From Kiritimatiellia bacterium (GTDB lineage Bacteria > Verrucomicrobiota > Kiritimatiellia > RFP12 > UBA1067), in NCBI GenBank assembly GCA_017405115.1, contig JAFRBA010000114.1:1-64000 (forward strand): DNA of 64,000 bases, given 5' to 3'. The position numbers were made by a program, and so were the translations under genes. The notes beneath the pieces are model-generated. The model was given only the letters and a program-made list of their open reading frames with translations, was not told the DNA's origin and did no database searches. This document shows, in pieces, positions 7,585-17,233 of the stretch; within the stretch, counting starts at the first letter, position 1; every line of letters begins with the position of its first letter.

Positions 7585-9758
7585 AGGCGCGTCACGCCTG
7601 CGCAGCACTTGGCGTCGCGCTCGCCGTCGGCACCGTCGTGTTCATGCGCTCGCTCGTCGCGTCGAACGACAGGCAGGCTTCCGCGATGGCCGGGCGGATG
7701 CTGGAGTCCGTGCCTGTTCCAAAGGGCTCGTCCGTCGCCCAGATGGCGCTGGACTTCCGTCCGGGCGGCCGCGTGATGCAGGGGCCTCCGATGGTGGCGA
7801 GCGTCGCCACGAAACCGGGGGTCGAGGGCGCGGTCGTGACGAAGGCGCTGTTCGCCCAGCGCCGCCTGAAGGTCCCGCCGGTCGGTTCCGAGCTGACGCT
7901 GGTAGGCCGTCGCGGCGCATACCACCTGGTTGTCTCCGCGGTTATGGACTGGGAGCGCCCCGTGCGAGGATATCCGAACATGTTCGTCTCGCCTGAGACC
8001 GCCGCGGAGATCGGCGAGGAATGGCGCGAGTGGGAGCCGAAGGGCGCCGAAGAACTGGCCCCGGCGTTCAGAAGCGACGCCGGGCGCAACATCGACAGGG
8101 CAAAGCCTCTCCTCCTCTGGGCTGCGGCGCTGACGGCCCTGTGCATGCTGGTCAACTCGCTCATCCTGTCCGTCGAGGCGCGGCGCCGGGAAATCGCAGT
8201 TCTCCGCGTCGTCGGCGCGACGCGGTCCTGCATTGTGCGGCTGGTCGCATCCGAAAGCGTCGCGCTGGCGTTCGCCGGGCTCGTCGTCGGCGTGGCCGGA
8301 GGCGTCGCGGCCATCGCCGCATACGTCGGCATGGACTCCGAGACGTTTCCCATGGGCATGGCGGTGGACGTCGGCGGGCTTGTCGCGGTGGTGGTGGCTG
8401 CGCCGGTCGTCGCCGTTCTCGCATCTCTTGTCGCCATCAAGCCCGCTCTCGCCGTGCGTCCGCTGGAGGCGGCGTCCGCCAGGATACCGCGCCGCCGTCC
8501 AATAGGCATGATGGTGGCGTTCGCCTGCGGTTTTGGCGCGTTCGTCGCCGTGGAGGTATGGGGGTCGTCGCTCACAAAGCCGTTCGTGCCGTCTCCAGAG
8601 TGGCCGGACGCGATAGTCTCGATCCTCCCCGGAGGAGTCTCGGCGTTCGACATAGAGCGTCTGCACAAGCTGCCGGGAGTGAGGAAAATAGCCGAGCTTC
8701 AGCCTCTTCAGGTGAATCTGTCGCCATTGGAGGAACTGAAAAAGGACTGGATGGGTGGGACGAGGGAAAAAGGGGGGGCCGGGCGCGGCGGACCACAGTA
8801 TCGGAATGCGCTTCTGCTGGCGAGCGACTGGCTGCCCGACTTCCGCTTCGCGCAGGGCGATCGCGCGGAGGCCGAGAAGGCGATGCGCGAGGGGGATGCC
8901 TGCCTCGTCACGTCCATGATGGCGAAGTCGCGCGGGCTTTCCGTCGGCGACGACCTGCCGCTGGACTGCGGAGGCGGCCTCACGATGCGCCTCAAGGTCG
9001 TCGGCGTGGTAGACCTGAACTGGCACATGGTGACAAGCCGCGGCCTTGTGCGCGGGCTCAACCGCATGCCCGTAAACACTGACGGACCGGTTTTCGTGTC
9101 GTTTGACACGTTGCAGGCGTGCGACCCGCGTCCGTCTGAGTTTGTGCGGATGACGCACCTCTGGCTGGACTACGAACCGTCTTTTCTCGCGAAGCACGGG
9201 GTCTTCGGCGCAGGTCGGCTTGTCGAGCGCGAGATTGTCGAGGCGCTGGACGGCGCGTATGGCGAGGACGACGAGGGGGAGGTGCGCGGCAATGCCGTGA
9301 GGCTGCACTCGAGAGACGAGGTCGCGGACGGGACGCTTTCGCACGGCGCGGAGCTTGTGGGCGCGATGGCAAGGATACCCTTTGTGTTCCTGGCGGTGCT
9401 GTCGCTCGGTTTCGTGGCGGTGCTGGTGGCGTCCGCCGACTCGCGCCGCAGGGAGTTCGCGGTGCTGTCCGCGGTCGGGGCCACGCGCGTTCAGCTTGCC
9501 GGCGTGTTGATTGCTGAGGCGCTGCGAACCGCCGTGGCAGGAGTAGTGGTCGGAACGGCGGGCGGATCTGTCGTGGGCTGGCTTTGCACGGCGGGCACTC
9601 GCGCGGCGATGGCGAACTGGGGCCTGCCGGCGTGTTTCGTCCTGCCCGTGGGCACGATAGCCTTGGGGGCGGCCGGGGCGGTTCTTTTCGCGCTTGCGGT
9701 ATCCGTTCCCACCGCCCTCGCTCTCGTCCGCCGCGGCGGCGTGGCAGGATCGTGCTGA
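7581..9758 (+). CDS. ABC transporter permease with two FtsX domains
   Basis: 725 residues. Start taken as GTG 7581, overlapping the ATPase stop; the frame is open further upstream but there overlaps the ATPase gene. An N-terminal membrane segment (ALGVALAVGTVVFMRSL) is followed by a MacB-like periplasmic region, a first FtsX domain with RRREIAVLRVVGATR, a second periplasmic region, and a second FtsX domain with RRREFAVLSAVGATR near the C-terminus. The internal duplication gives a full permease in one chain, unlike four-TM MacB. A homopolymer-rich loop (8763-8778) encodes a Gly-rich linker. Export of an envelope molecule is inferred from the family. Confidence 0.88.
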   Translation: MKARHACAALGVALAVGTVVFMRSLVASNDRQASAMAGRMLESVPVPKGSSVAQMALDFRPGGRVMQGPPMVASVATKPGVEGAVVTKALFAQRRLKVPPVGSELTLVGRRGAYHLVVSAVMDWERPVRGYPNMFVSPETAAEIGEEWREWEPKGAEELAPAFRSDAGRNIDRAKPLLLWAAALTALCMLVNSLILSVEARRREIAVLRVVGATRSCIVRLVASESVALAFAGLVVGVAGGVAAIAAYVGMDSETFPMGMAVDVGGLVAVVVAAPVVAVLASLVAIKPALAVRPLEAASARIPRRRPIGMMVAFACGFGAFVAVEVWGSSLTKPFVPSPEWPDAIVSILPGGVSAFDIERLHKLPGVRKIAELQPLQVNLSPLEELKKDWMGGTREKGGAGRGGPQYRNALLLASDWLPDFRFAQGDRAEAEKAMREGDACLVTSMMAKSRGLSVGDDLPLDCGGGLTMRLKVVGVVDLNWHMVTSRGLVRGLNRMPVNTDGPVFVSFDTLQACDPRPSEFVRMTHLWLDYEPSFLAKHGVFGAGRLVEREIVEALDGAYGEDDEGEVRGNAVRLHSRDEVADGTLSHGAELVGAMARIPFVFLAVLSLGFVAVLVASADSRRREFAVLSAVGATRVQLAGVLIAEALRTAVAGVVVGTAGGSVVGWLCTAGTRAAMANWGLPACFVLPVGTIALGAAGAVLFALAVSVPTALALVRRGGVAGSC

Positions 9759-9822
9759 CCGATGTCGCGGACAGCGTCGGAGTCGTTCTGATTGTCAGGT
9801 AGAGGCGAAAATGGAAGGCAAC

Positions 9823-11238
9823 ATGAAAAGACTGGTTGTGCTTGCGGCGGCCGCCGTGTTGGCGGCGCCTTCGTGGGGGGCCAAGAAGCCGCAGATCATC
9901 GACGGGACGCACGGGTACTATGCCGGAGACTACGTCGAGGTGACAGATCCCCTGGTGAAGGCGGAGATCGAGAAGTTCCGCGACCGGAAGCTTGCGCTGA
10001 TGATGCACTTCGGCATCTACTCGCAGCTGGGGATACACGAATCGTGGCCTCTCGTAGACGCAGAGGCGTCGTGGTCGCGTTCGCTGGTCGACTGGACGGA
10101 AGGCGAGGAGCTGAAGCGTCAGTATGTCGGGATGTGGAAGTCGTTCAACCCCGTGCGGCTCCAGCCGGAACGCTGGGCGGCGCTGGCGAAGAAGGACGGA
10201 TTCAGGTATCTCGTCTTCACGACAAAGCACCACGACGGGTTCTGCCTCTTCGACTCCAAGTACACCGACTACAAGGTGACGAACCCCGAATGCCCGTTCT
10301 CACGGAACAAGAACGCCGATATCGTGAAGAGCGTCTTCGACGCCTTCCGCGCCGAGGGGCTTGCCATCTCCTGCTACTTTTCGAAGCCGGACTGGCACCA
10401 TCCGGACTACTGGGACAACTGCGGCCTCGGCCGGAAGACTTCACGCTGGCCGTCGTACGACGTCAAGAAGGACCCCGAGCGATGGGCACGGTTCGTCGCC
10501 TTCACCCGCAGCCAGATACTGGAGCTTGTGCGCGACTACGGTCCGTTCGAATGCCTCTGGCTCGACGGCGGGCAGGTGCAGCGACGTGCCGGGCTGGACA
10601 TCAACATCGAGGACATCGTGGCCGAGGCGCGCAAGATCCGGCCTGGGCTGATTGCCGCCGACCGCACTGCGGGCGGGATGGCCGAGAACATCATCACGCC
10701 CGAGCAGACCGTGCCCGAGAAGCCCCTCATGGTTCCGTGGGAGAGCTGCGTAACGATGGGGACAGGCTTCTCCTACCGCTATGACGACACGTACAAGTCG
10801 CCGCGGGAGCTGATTCACCTTTTGGTCGACATCGTCGCCAAGGGAGGCAACCTCGCCCTCAACGTGGCCCCGGGGCCGGACGGACGCCTGCCGCAGCCCG
10901 CCATCGACAGGATGGACGCCATGGGCGCGTGGCTTAAGGCGAACGGCGCGGCGATCTACGGGACGCGCGTCCTTGCGCCGTACCGCGTCTCCGGCTGGGC
11001 TTTTACACGGGGCAAGGACGGCCAAGCATACGCGATTCGCCTATGGAAGGAGGGCGAGCGGCATGTCGTCCGCCCCGTGGTTCCCAAGGCGTTCGACGGT
11101 TCGGCCGTCAGGCGCGTAGTCCACTTGGCTACTGGCGCGGAGATCCCGTTCAACCGCACCGACAGCGGGCTGCTGCTGCGTCTGCCTGACGGGGTGGAAG
11201 CGGACGCATATGCAGACGCATTCAGGCTGGAGCCGTAA
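9823..11238 (+). CDS. Secreted alpha-L-fucosidase, GH29
   Basis: Releases alpha-linked L-fucose by a retaining mechanism. Signal peptide MKRLVVLAAAAVLAAPSWGA. GH29 landmarks: ALMMHFGIYS, FTTKHHDGFCLF and ECLWLDGG, where Asp248 matches the catalytic nucleophile; the general acid varies in this family and is not assigned. KGGNLALNVAPGPDGRLPQPA closes the barrel and a small beta domain follows. Two starts are possible: 9811 (GAGGCGAAA before it) and 9823 (GGAAGG before it); 9823 gives a standard signal peptide. Lies 64 bp after the ABC permease and ahead of other exported enzymes. Host or algal fucosylated glycans are possible substrates. Confidence 0.93.
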   Translation: MKRLVVLAAAAVLAAPSWGAKKPQIIDGTHGYYAGDYVEVTDPLVKAEIEKFRDRKLALMMHFGIYSQLGIHESWPLVDAEASWSRSLVDWTEGEELKRQYVGMWKSFNPVRLQPERWAALAKKDGFRYLVFTTKHHDGFCLFDSKYTDYKVTNPECPFSRNKNADIVKSVFDAFRAEGLAISCYFSKPDWHHPDYWDNCGLGRKTSRWPSYDVKKDPERWARFVAFTRSQILELVRDYGPFECLWLDGGQVQRRAGLDINIEDIVAEARKIRPGLIAADRTAGGMAENIITPEQTVPEKPLMVPWESCVTMGTGFSYRYDDTYKSPRELIHLLVDIVAKGGNLALNVAPGPDGRLPQPAIDRMDAMGAWLKANGAAIYGTRVLAPYRVSGWAFTRGKDGQAYAIRLWKEGERHVVRPVVPKAFDGSAVRRVVHLATGAEIPFNRTDSGLLLRLPDGVEADAYADAFRLEP

Positions 11239-11256
11239 AAACCCCCAGGACTATGA

Positions 11257-11262
11257 TATACT
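11257..11262 (+). promoter_or_regulatory. Extended -10 box for the DUF4838 gene
   Basis: TGATATACT; the hexamer TATACT is at 11257-11262. It ends 5 nt before ATG 11268 and 35 nt before ATG 11298. Confidence 0.5.
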
Positions 11263-11267
11263 TTGGC

Positions 11268-13709
11268 ATGAGAAAATCAAATCAGATTGACCTGTTCATG
11301 GACATAAAAGTGGCAACCGGTGTGATTGTAGCGGCGATGTGTGCCGCAATGCAATGCTTCGCCGCAAGCGAGCGCATTGCCGATGACCGCAGCGGGGCGG
11401 CCGCGTTCAAGATCGGTGACGTGACGGGCGTCGTGTACGCCGAATCCTTCCTCAAGACAGGGAACGCCAAGGGGGATCGTCCGCACATCTGGGGGTATTC
11501 GGCGGCCAAAGACCTGGCCAAGGCCCTTTCGCTTGTGTCTGGGCACGAAGTTGGCCTGTGCTCGGAGGAAAAGGCGTCGGCAAATCTTCGCGCCGGTGTG
11601 CAGGTCTACGTTGGCGATACACAGGCTGCGAAAGGTGAAGGCCTCGACGCCTCGCGGCTTATGCGCGGCGAATTTCGCATCGTGACAAAACCGGGAAAGG
11701 CGTACATTCTTTCAAACACCGGCATGGGCGCCACCTACGGAGTAGCCGAGTTTCTGCAAAGATACGCCGACTACTGGTTTTGCCTCGTTTCCGGCGACGA
11801 TCCGTACGAAGTGGCGCCGGAGCGCAAGGTTCCCGTCATTGATTTTACGGCCAAGCATGCGATGTATGTCCGCAACTTCAACTTGTGGGGACGGAAATAT
11901 GCCAGGACCTGCGCCACGTCCGGGGCCGAGTTCACGCGTCGGTTGCGGTGCCGCACGTGGTTCCCCGAACTGGAGCCGGCCTTGCGGGTCTCCCGTCTGC
12001 CGAATCCGAGGTCTTTGTACCCGAACCACACTTTCTTCGCGTATTGTCCGCCGGAGAAGTACGCCAAGGACCACCCGGAGTACTTTTCAATGAACGCCGA
12101 AGGCCGTCGCATGTTCAAGGCGAACAGCGGCAGCGAGCTTTGCCTCACGAATCCAGAGGTGTTTGAAGTCGTATGGGAGAGCCTCTGCGCGATGATCGAG
12201 AAGGACCGCGCTGATTTCGGCGCGGATGCGCCATGCGTCTACGACTTCTCCCAGATGGACAACGCCGACTTCATCTGCCTTTGCCCCGAGTGCCGGAATG
12301 TCGCCGCGAAGTACGACCGCAGGGGCGGGCACAAGGACGGCGGCGACGCCGGCCTAGTGTTGGAGTTCGTCAACCGCCTTGCGCGGCGGGCGGGCGAGAA
12401 GTACCCGGGCGTCGTGATCAGGACGTTTGCCTATGTTTCGAGTGACGTTCCGCCGAAGGGCGGCATCGTGCCGGAACCAAACGTCATAATCTGGTACTGC
12501 GACCTCTACTCGAAATGCGACGACATGCTGCCGCTGACGCATCCGTTCAACAGCAGAAGCCTTGGACTTCTGCGCGAATGGCGCGCCTTGACCGGGAACA
12601 TCGAGGTGTGGGACTACTATTTGAGCCGCGGAACATGGGTGGCAGTCGATGCGATGGCCGCCGACATCCGGCTTTTCCGTGACCTTGGCATAACGCGGAT
12701 GGGACCAGAGCTGTCGTTTGACCGTCAGCCGTTCCAGGAGCTGAACATGTTCGTGGCATCGCAGTTGTACTTCAACCCGGACCAAGACGTCGACATGCTG
12801 GTCTCGAAATGGTGCCGCGTCTACGGAAAGGGCGCGGCTAAGATGAAAAGAGCCATAGACTTCCTCCGCGCGATAATACGGGACAATCCGCCGAAGGACT
12901 TCGCATGCTGGCACAACGGCGTCTGGCCCTGGCGGAGCGCCGAGAACATGGAGAAGTTCTGCTCACTGGTGAAGGATGCGTATGTCGAAGAGGCCGAAGG
13001 GGGCAAGTGCCGCGCGCGCATGGCCGCGCCGATTGCAGATGTGTCTAAGTGGCTCATGCGGCAGTACAAGGTCACGCCCGGTTGCGAGACGGCCTATCGG
13101 CGTGTGCGCGGCGAATACAGGAAGTTCGCGCTGGAGGACTTGTCGTTTGCGTATGTTGACAAGTCGGAAGCGGAGCGCGACCGTGCGGATGTGGACAAGA
13201 CGCTTGAGCTTATGGACCTGGAGTTCCACGATCTTCCGCAGGAACTTGCATCCGTGCCGCGCTCCGAGCTGCATTTCGTGGACTGGCGGAACATGTACGT
13301 TCCGAAGTCGCGGTCCGAGATGGTCACCAACGGCGTCCCGGAGGGCGGCGTCGCCTACAGGTGGCGTCCCCCGGAGCCGAAAGCGCCTCCTTTCAACTGC
13401 TCGATGCTCGACGAAGACCTCCAGACGAACCATCTGCATCCTTTTACGCCTGTTGCGGACGGAAAGTGGCATTGGTACAGAATCGCCGTCGACCGCCTCG
13501 GACGCGGCGGCTGGGTCGGCATGCCGTACATAGGCGACAATACGATCTCGTTCAGGGTTCAGCACCTCTATGTCGAATGCGACGGGATGGAGAGCGACCC
13601 GAACTGGTACGAAATGTGGGTTTCATGCAAGTACGGCGGCGACGTGGCAGACCCAGAAAAGGGGTTGTTCGTCGACCGCCTAGTTCTGCGCAGAAGAGAA
13701 AGGCAATGA
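11268..13709 (+). CDS. DUF4838 family exported protein, predicted glycosidase-like
   Basis: About 813 residues. The N-terminus has a signal-like stretch KVATGVIVAAMCAAMQCFA. Next comes an alpha/beta domain with RPHIWGYSAAKDLAKALS and YVGDTQAAKGEGLD, of the type found ahead of GH20/GH67 barrels, then the DUF4838 barrel (YCPPEKYAKDHPEYFSMN, CYVYDFSQMDN-like SQMDNADFICLCPEC, a Cys pair, and VIIWYCDLYSKC). A C-terminal beta-sandwich (about 650-813) may bind sugar. DUF4838 has no assigned chemistry; a role in polysaccharide breakdown is inferred from fold and neighbours. Start uncertain: 11268 would be almost leaderless behind the -10 at 11257; 11298 gives a shorter signal peptide. Confidence 0.85.
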   Translation: MRKSNQIDLFMDIKVATGVIVAAMCAAMQCFAASERIADDRSGAAAFKIGDVTGVVYAESFLKTGNAKGDRPHIWGYSAAKDLAKALSLVSGHEVGLCSEEKASANLRAGVQVYVGDTQAAKGEGLDASRLMRGEFRIVTKPGKAYILSNTGMGATYGVAEFLQRYADYWFCLVSGDDPYEVAPERKVPVIDFTAKHAMYVRNFNLWGRKYARTCATSGAEFTRRLRCRTWFPELEPALRVSRLPNPRSLYPNHTFFAYCPPEKYAKDHPEYFSMNAEGRRMFKANSGSELCLTNPEVFEVVWESLCAMIEKDRADFGADAPCVYDFSQMDNADFICLCPECRNVAAKYDRRGGHKDGGDAGLVLEFVNRLARRAGEKYPGVVIRTFAYVSSDVPPKGGIVPEPNVIIWYCDLYSKCDDMLPLTHPFNSRSLGLLREWRALTGNIEVWDYYLSRGTWVAVDAMAADIRLFRDLGITRMGPELSFDRQPFQELNMFVASQLYFNPDQDVDMLVSKWCRVYGKGAAKMKRAIDFLRAIIRDNPPKDFACWHNGVWPWRSAENMEKFCSLVKDAYVEEAEGGKCRARMAAPIADVSKWLMRQYKVTPGCETAYRRVRGEYRKFALEDLSFAYVDKSEAERDRADVDKTLELMDLEFHDLPQELASVPRSELHFVDWRNMYVPKSRSEMVTNGVPEGGVAYRWRPPEPKAPPFNCSMLDEDLQTNHLHPFTPVADGKWHWYRIAVDRLGRGGWVGMPYIGDNTISFRVQHLYVECDGMESDPNWYEMWVSCKYGGDVADPEKGLFVDRLVLRRRERQ

Positions 13710-13713
13710 TAGA

Positions 13714-14530
13714 ATGGTGAAGGTGCCGGTGTGGAAGAATGGCGGCACGATAGTGGACGTGGATGTCGAGTCCGCGCCTCAAGCGCATAGACGGGGCGCG
13801 GCGGATCTGGTTCGTCATGAACGAGTCGATGGAAGAGCGCGATGCGCTCATCGAGTTCCCGGAGAGGGGACGTGTCGTGCGCTACGATCCGGACGGCGAA
13901 GGTTTCGAGCTTGCCGCCGCCGACGGAAGAGTCGTGCGCACGTTTCTCCCGGGCGAGACGGCAATCTACGTAACGGGATCCGTTCCGGCCGCCAAGCCGC
14001 CGCCTAGATACGAGGGACGACGACGGGTCGTTGATTCCGGATGGACCCTTCGGGCGCTTGTCTCGCACGAAGTCGGCGATGCGGAGTTCAAGGTCAGGCA
14101 TATCGACGCCGCGGCCGCGCCGACGGCCCTTGGCGACTGGCGCGCTGTGCTGGGAAGGACGTTCAGCGGAAAAGTCGAATACTGTGTGGCGTTCGATGCC
14201 GACGCGGCCGAGGAGTGCCTGCTGGATCTTGGCGACGTGAAGTGGTGTGCGTCGGCGCGGCTGAACGGCAAAGACCTTGGCGAGCGTTTCTTCGGTCCCT
14301 TCCAATGGCCGGTCATGCTGAAGAAGGACCGCAACGTGCTGGAGGTGACGGTTGCCAACCTGCTGGTGAACCAGGTTGGGGACGATGCCGTCAGAGACCG
14401 GATTCTCCGAGACTTCCAGCCGAACGGGACATACGACAGGTTTATGCGTCCGTTCGACAAGAAGAATCACGAGAGCGGACTTTTCGGGCCCGTGACCTTG
14501 CGAATGAAGACTGCAGGCGGCGAAAATTAG
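13714..14530 (+). pseudogene. Remnant of a GH106-like alpha-L-rhamnosidase, C-terminal part only
   Basis: The piece at 13714 (MVKVPVWKNGGTIVDVDVES) and the longer frame from about 13763 (KRIDGARRIWFVMNES onward) look like adjoining parts of one protein in different frames, so there is a frameshift near 13775. The long part has a domain with ERGRVVRYDPDGEG and a galactose-binding-like sandwich (ECLLDLGDVKWCASARLNGK, VLEVTVANLLVNQ), as at the C-terminus of GH106 enzymes. The catalytic two thirds are missing and the fragment starts 4 bp after the DUF4838 stop. An intact 255-aa ORF from 13763 exists but has no convincing SD. Confidence 0.6.
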
Positions 14531-14599
14531 GCTCTTTTTAGTGAAAAGTAGCTTAACGCTGGCGCGAACGCGCGGCGGATAAGAGTGGAGCTTAGGGCG

Positions 14600-15772
14600 T
14601 CAGGGCTTCATGTGGCCAGTTCGCCAGTTGGACATTGTAACACCATAGCGTTTGCGGAAGAGACGACCTACATAGGATAGGTCGTTGAAGCCGAGTGCGG
14701 CGGCAATGTTGCCTATTGCGCGATTAGATGTTAGAAGGCGCGTGGCAAGTTCCTCTAACTTGGTTTCGATGATTGTCTCATGGATGGTCTTGCCGTGGCA
14801 TTCGCGAAACCTGAGGTCCGCCAACCGCCTTGAGACGCCCAGATGACAGACAACATCGGCGACGTCGATAGGCTTGCACACATTGGCCCTGATGTAGGCC
14901 ATGGCCGTGTGGACGAGATGCTGGGCCGGAGAGAGGTAGTGCGTGGATTCGCGTTCAATGATTCTGGCTCCGGAGCAAATATTGGCCTTTGATCGGCTGG
15001 ACGCACCTCGCTTGACATGGAAAAGTCCGTTCAGTGCTCGGGCCGCCATAAGTCCGCTTTTGAAATGGCTGGGACGGATGCTGGTGAGGGATGGACGCGT
15101 AAATTCGCACAGGAGTTCGTCGTCGTCGACGCCGAGGATTGCGATGTCCTGCGGAATGCGAAGAGATGCCTTCGCACATTCAGTCATCACATCGACTGCC
15201 GTGTAGTCGCATGCGGCCATGATTGCCGTCGGCTTGGGCAGGGTGTGCAACCATTCCGGCAGCGGAACGGAGTGATCGAAGATTTCACATGATATCTTGC
15301 TTGTTGCAAGCCGTCGTCGGAAACCGTCCGCCCTCTGCCTGTCCCATGCCCCAGGCTTCAAATCGGACTTCAGAGGCGGGACGAATGCGTAATGCGCGAA
15401 CTTTCCGAGCGACATCAGGTGATGTGCAGCAAGCCGTCCGATCTCCATGTTGTCGATGTTCACGACGGCGAACCTGCCTTGCGGAAGACGTGGACAGGAC
15501 TTTATGTCGCCGATGACAGTGACAACTGTCGCGGGATTCTCCCCGAATTCGGGATGTGCCGCGAGAAAGGTGTCCGTCATGGCGATTCCGTCGTACATTC
15601 CGGCGGCGATGTCTTGCGCCGTGTTGGACATTATCGCATCCGTCGCATGCCGAAGACTAACGTGCCAGTCTGAGCGGCTGTTGGAATAATGGGCAAATCC
15701 CGCCAGGAACTCGCGCGCCGAGATGTCGCGCTCCCAGACAAGTACGAGAATGCTCTTTTCTGCCAAGTGCAT
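14600..15772 (-). CDS. XylR-type transcriptional regulator (LacI-like sensor plus AraC HTH)
   Basis: 390 residues. Residues ~1-275 form a periplasmic-binding-protein-like sensor (PTAIMAACDYTAVDVMTECA, IPQDIAILGVDDDELLC) and ~285-390 an AraC DNA-binding domain with two HTH units (VADVVCHLGVSRRLADLRF and IGNIAAALGFNDLSYVGRLF). Start ATG 15772: the frame is open further up but unlike the family, and the chosen start gives nearly the same length as the paralogue at 34024. A -10 box TATACT lies 7 nt upstream of the ATG, so the mRNA may be leaderless. Divergent from the GH26 gene, so it probably controls that block in response to a sugar. Confidence 0.9.
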   Translation of the reverse strand: MHLAEKSILVLVWERDISAREFLAGFAHYSNSRSDWHVSLRHATDAIMSNTAQDIAAGMYDGIAMTDTFLAAHPEFGENPATVVTVIGDIKSCPRLPQGRFAVVNIDNMEIGRLAAHHLMSLGKFAHYAFVPPLKSDLKPGAWDRQRADGFRRRLATSKISCEIFDHSVPLPEWLHTLPKPTAIMAACDYTAVDVMTECAKASLRIPQDIAILGVDDDELLCEFTRPSLTSIRPSHFKSGLMAARALNGLFHVKRGASSRSKANICSGARIIERESTHYLSPAQHLVHTAMAYIRANVCKPIDVADVVCHLGVSRRLADLRFRECHGKTIHETIIETKLEELATRLLTSNRAIGNIAAALGFNDLSYVGRLFRKRYGVTMSNWRTGHMKP

Positions 15773-15779
15773 GGTCCAT

Positions 15780-15785
15780 AGTATA
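15780..15785 (-). promoter_or_regulatory. -10 box 7 nt before the regulator ATG
   Basis: On minus: TGCTATACTATG then GACC and the start codon. Transcription starting ~7 nt after TATACT would begin at the ATG. The same 12-mer precedes the paralogue at 34024. Confidence 0.6.
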
Positions 15786-15933
15786 GCATATTTCCCAGGA
15801 CATCTGCCGAAGCGCATCCTCAACGCCGAGCCGGCCGGGACATTGCGCGCAGGGTTCGTCATGGAGTGAGTATTGCTGGATTGTCCTATTAAATGTTGCT
15901 TGATGCTCTTACCGCCACGAACAGTCGTTTTGG

Positions 15934-15939
15934 TATAAT
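15934..15939 (+). promoter_or_regulatory. -10 box of the GH26 gene
   Basis: TGGTATAAT; the hexamer is at 15934-15939. The 149 bp between the two divergent -10 boxes is where regulator operators would be expected. No clear palindrome is visible. Confidence 0.55.
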
Positions 15940-15986
15940 GCGAGTGCATGGAGGAAATCGTTGCAGGAACAACAGGAGTGCGTAAA

Positions 15987-17186
15987 GTGAATAATGTAGA
16001 AATGCGCGTGCTGGTGGTCGCTGCGGTGTGCATGATGTGGCTGCCGGCCTGGTGCGCAGAGAATTCGCCTGCAGAGGCGCTGCGCGAACGGCTGCTTTCC
16101 TTTGGTAGAAGTTCGTCATTCGCCTACGCATGGTCAACCTCAGGAACGGAATGGCTGAGGACAAACGGATTTGACCGCATCCGAGATGCATCTGGAGGCG
16201 CAACGCCTTTGTTTTATTTTGCCGAGTTTCGCGATATTGGCGGCACCTGGTATCCGAAATCGCGGTATGACGATTTGCGGAAGGCCTTTGCTTCCCATGC
16301 AAGGCGGGAGTTTTCCGAACATGGTTCCATCCCCATGGTGACATGGCATATCCAGAATCCGTATATCCCGCCGCGATGGACATCCAAGAAGTATGGCGAC
16401 AACATGGGCATGCGCTATTTCTACTGGGCTGAAGGCTATCCCATGGAACATCGGTATGTTTTGCGCGAGATTGCCGAAGGAAGCGGATCGCTCTGCGGCA
16501 CGGGGAGGATTGACGGGGTGAATGCCCGGGCCTTCCCGAATCCCCGTGCCTGGTGGGAGTGGTGCCTCAGGGACGTGGCGGCGTTTTGCCGCACGCTCAC
16601 CGGTCCGAATGGCGAGCGAATACCGATCGTGTTCCGTCCTTTTCATGAATGCGACGGAGATTGGTTCTGGTGGGGGACGGGCTCGGCGACGCCAGCAGAC
16701 TATATTGCGGCGTTCCGATTCACGGTAGAAGTTTTGAGGCGTGAACTTGGTTCCGAGAATGTGTTGTTCTGCTATTCCCCCGACCGCACCTGGAGGGATC
16801 TTGGCGAGGTCGGCAAGAGCGGTTATCTCGCGCGCTACCCTGGAGACGACTATGTCGACCTGATAGGGCTTGACGACTATTCGATTGGCCAGGCTGACGC
16901 GACAGGCAGCAGCGAGGCCACGACGGCGGAGGCCGTTCGGCGTTTGCGGCTGTTGTCGTCGGAAGCGGAGCGACGCGGCAAGATATGCGGCGTCTACGAG
17001 ACGGGGGCGCTTAATGCCGTCGACGATTTTTATTCGGTCTTGTATCGCGTGATGACGGCGCCGGGAGTGAAGTGCGCTATGATCACCACCTATGACGGAC
17101 AGTGGACCTTCCCGAAGACGGAAGCCGGCAGGGCGGACATGAAGCGGTTCTTCACGCTTCCCGGGGTGTTGGTCGATCGTCGGTGA
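15987..17186 (+). CDS. Secreted endo-beta-mannanase-like enzyme, GH26
   Basis: 399 residues from GTG 15987, which has AGGAG upstream; an in-frame ATG at 15948 is 8 nt after a -10 box and could be a leaderless start. Signal peptide MRVLVVAAVCMMWLPAWCA. GH26 barrel with VFRPFHECDGDWFWWG (Glu221, acid/base) and GVYETGALN (Glu338, nucleophile), plus VDLIGLDDYSIG. Cleaves beta-1,4-mannan or related beta-glycans in the family; exact substrate unknown. Divergent from a XylR-type regulator and followed by a multi-CBM protein and an (alpha/alpha)6-barrel protein, likely one regulon. Confidence 0.92.
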   Translation: MNNVEMRVLVVAAVCMMWLPAWCAENSPAEALRERLLSFGRSSSFAYAWSTSGTEWLRTNGFDRIRDASGGATPLFYFAEFRDIGGTWYPKSRYDDLRKAFASHARREFSEHGSIPMVTWHIQNPYIPPRWTSKKYGDNMGMRYFYWAEGYPMEHRYVLREIAEGSGSLCGTGRIDGVNARAFPNPRAWWEWCLRDVAAFCRTLTGPNGERIPIVFRPFHECDGDWFWWGTGSATPADYIAAFRFTVEVLRRELGSENVLFCYSPDRTWRDLGEVGKSGYLARYPGDDYVDLIGLDDYSIGQADATGSSEATTAEAVRRLRLLSSEAERRGKICGVYETGALNAVDDFYSVLYRVMTAPGVKCAMITTYDGQWTFPKTEAGRADMKRFFTLPGVLVDRR

Positions 17187-17233
17187 ATTCCTATGACTGA
17201 CTAATATGCAGAAATGCAGAATGGAGGTATGAA

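Noticed and set aside
8763..8778. A-run followed by G-run in the permease gene as a phase-variable or frameshift site
   Set aside because: The frame continues intact with conserved FtsX sequence after it, so nothing shows switching here.
6903..9344. 813-codon minus-strand open frame across the ABC transporter genes
   Set aside because: The plus-strand genes have all ABC and FtsX motifs; the minus frame has low-complexity Arg/His-rich content and no motifs.
14527..14575. Hairpins in the gap between the GH106 remnant and the XylR-type gene as a bidirectional terminator
   Set aside because: CTTTTTAGTGAAAAG and GCGCGAACGCGC are short, without a proper stem plus T-run; not distinguishable from chance.
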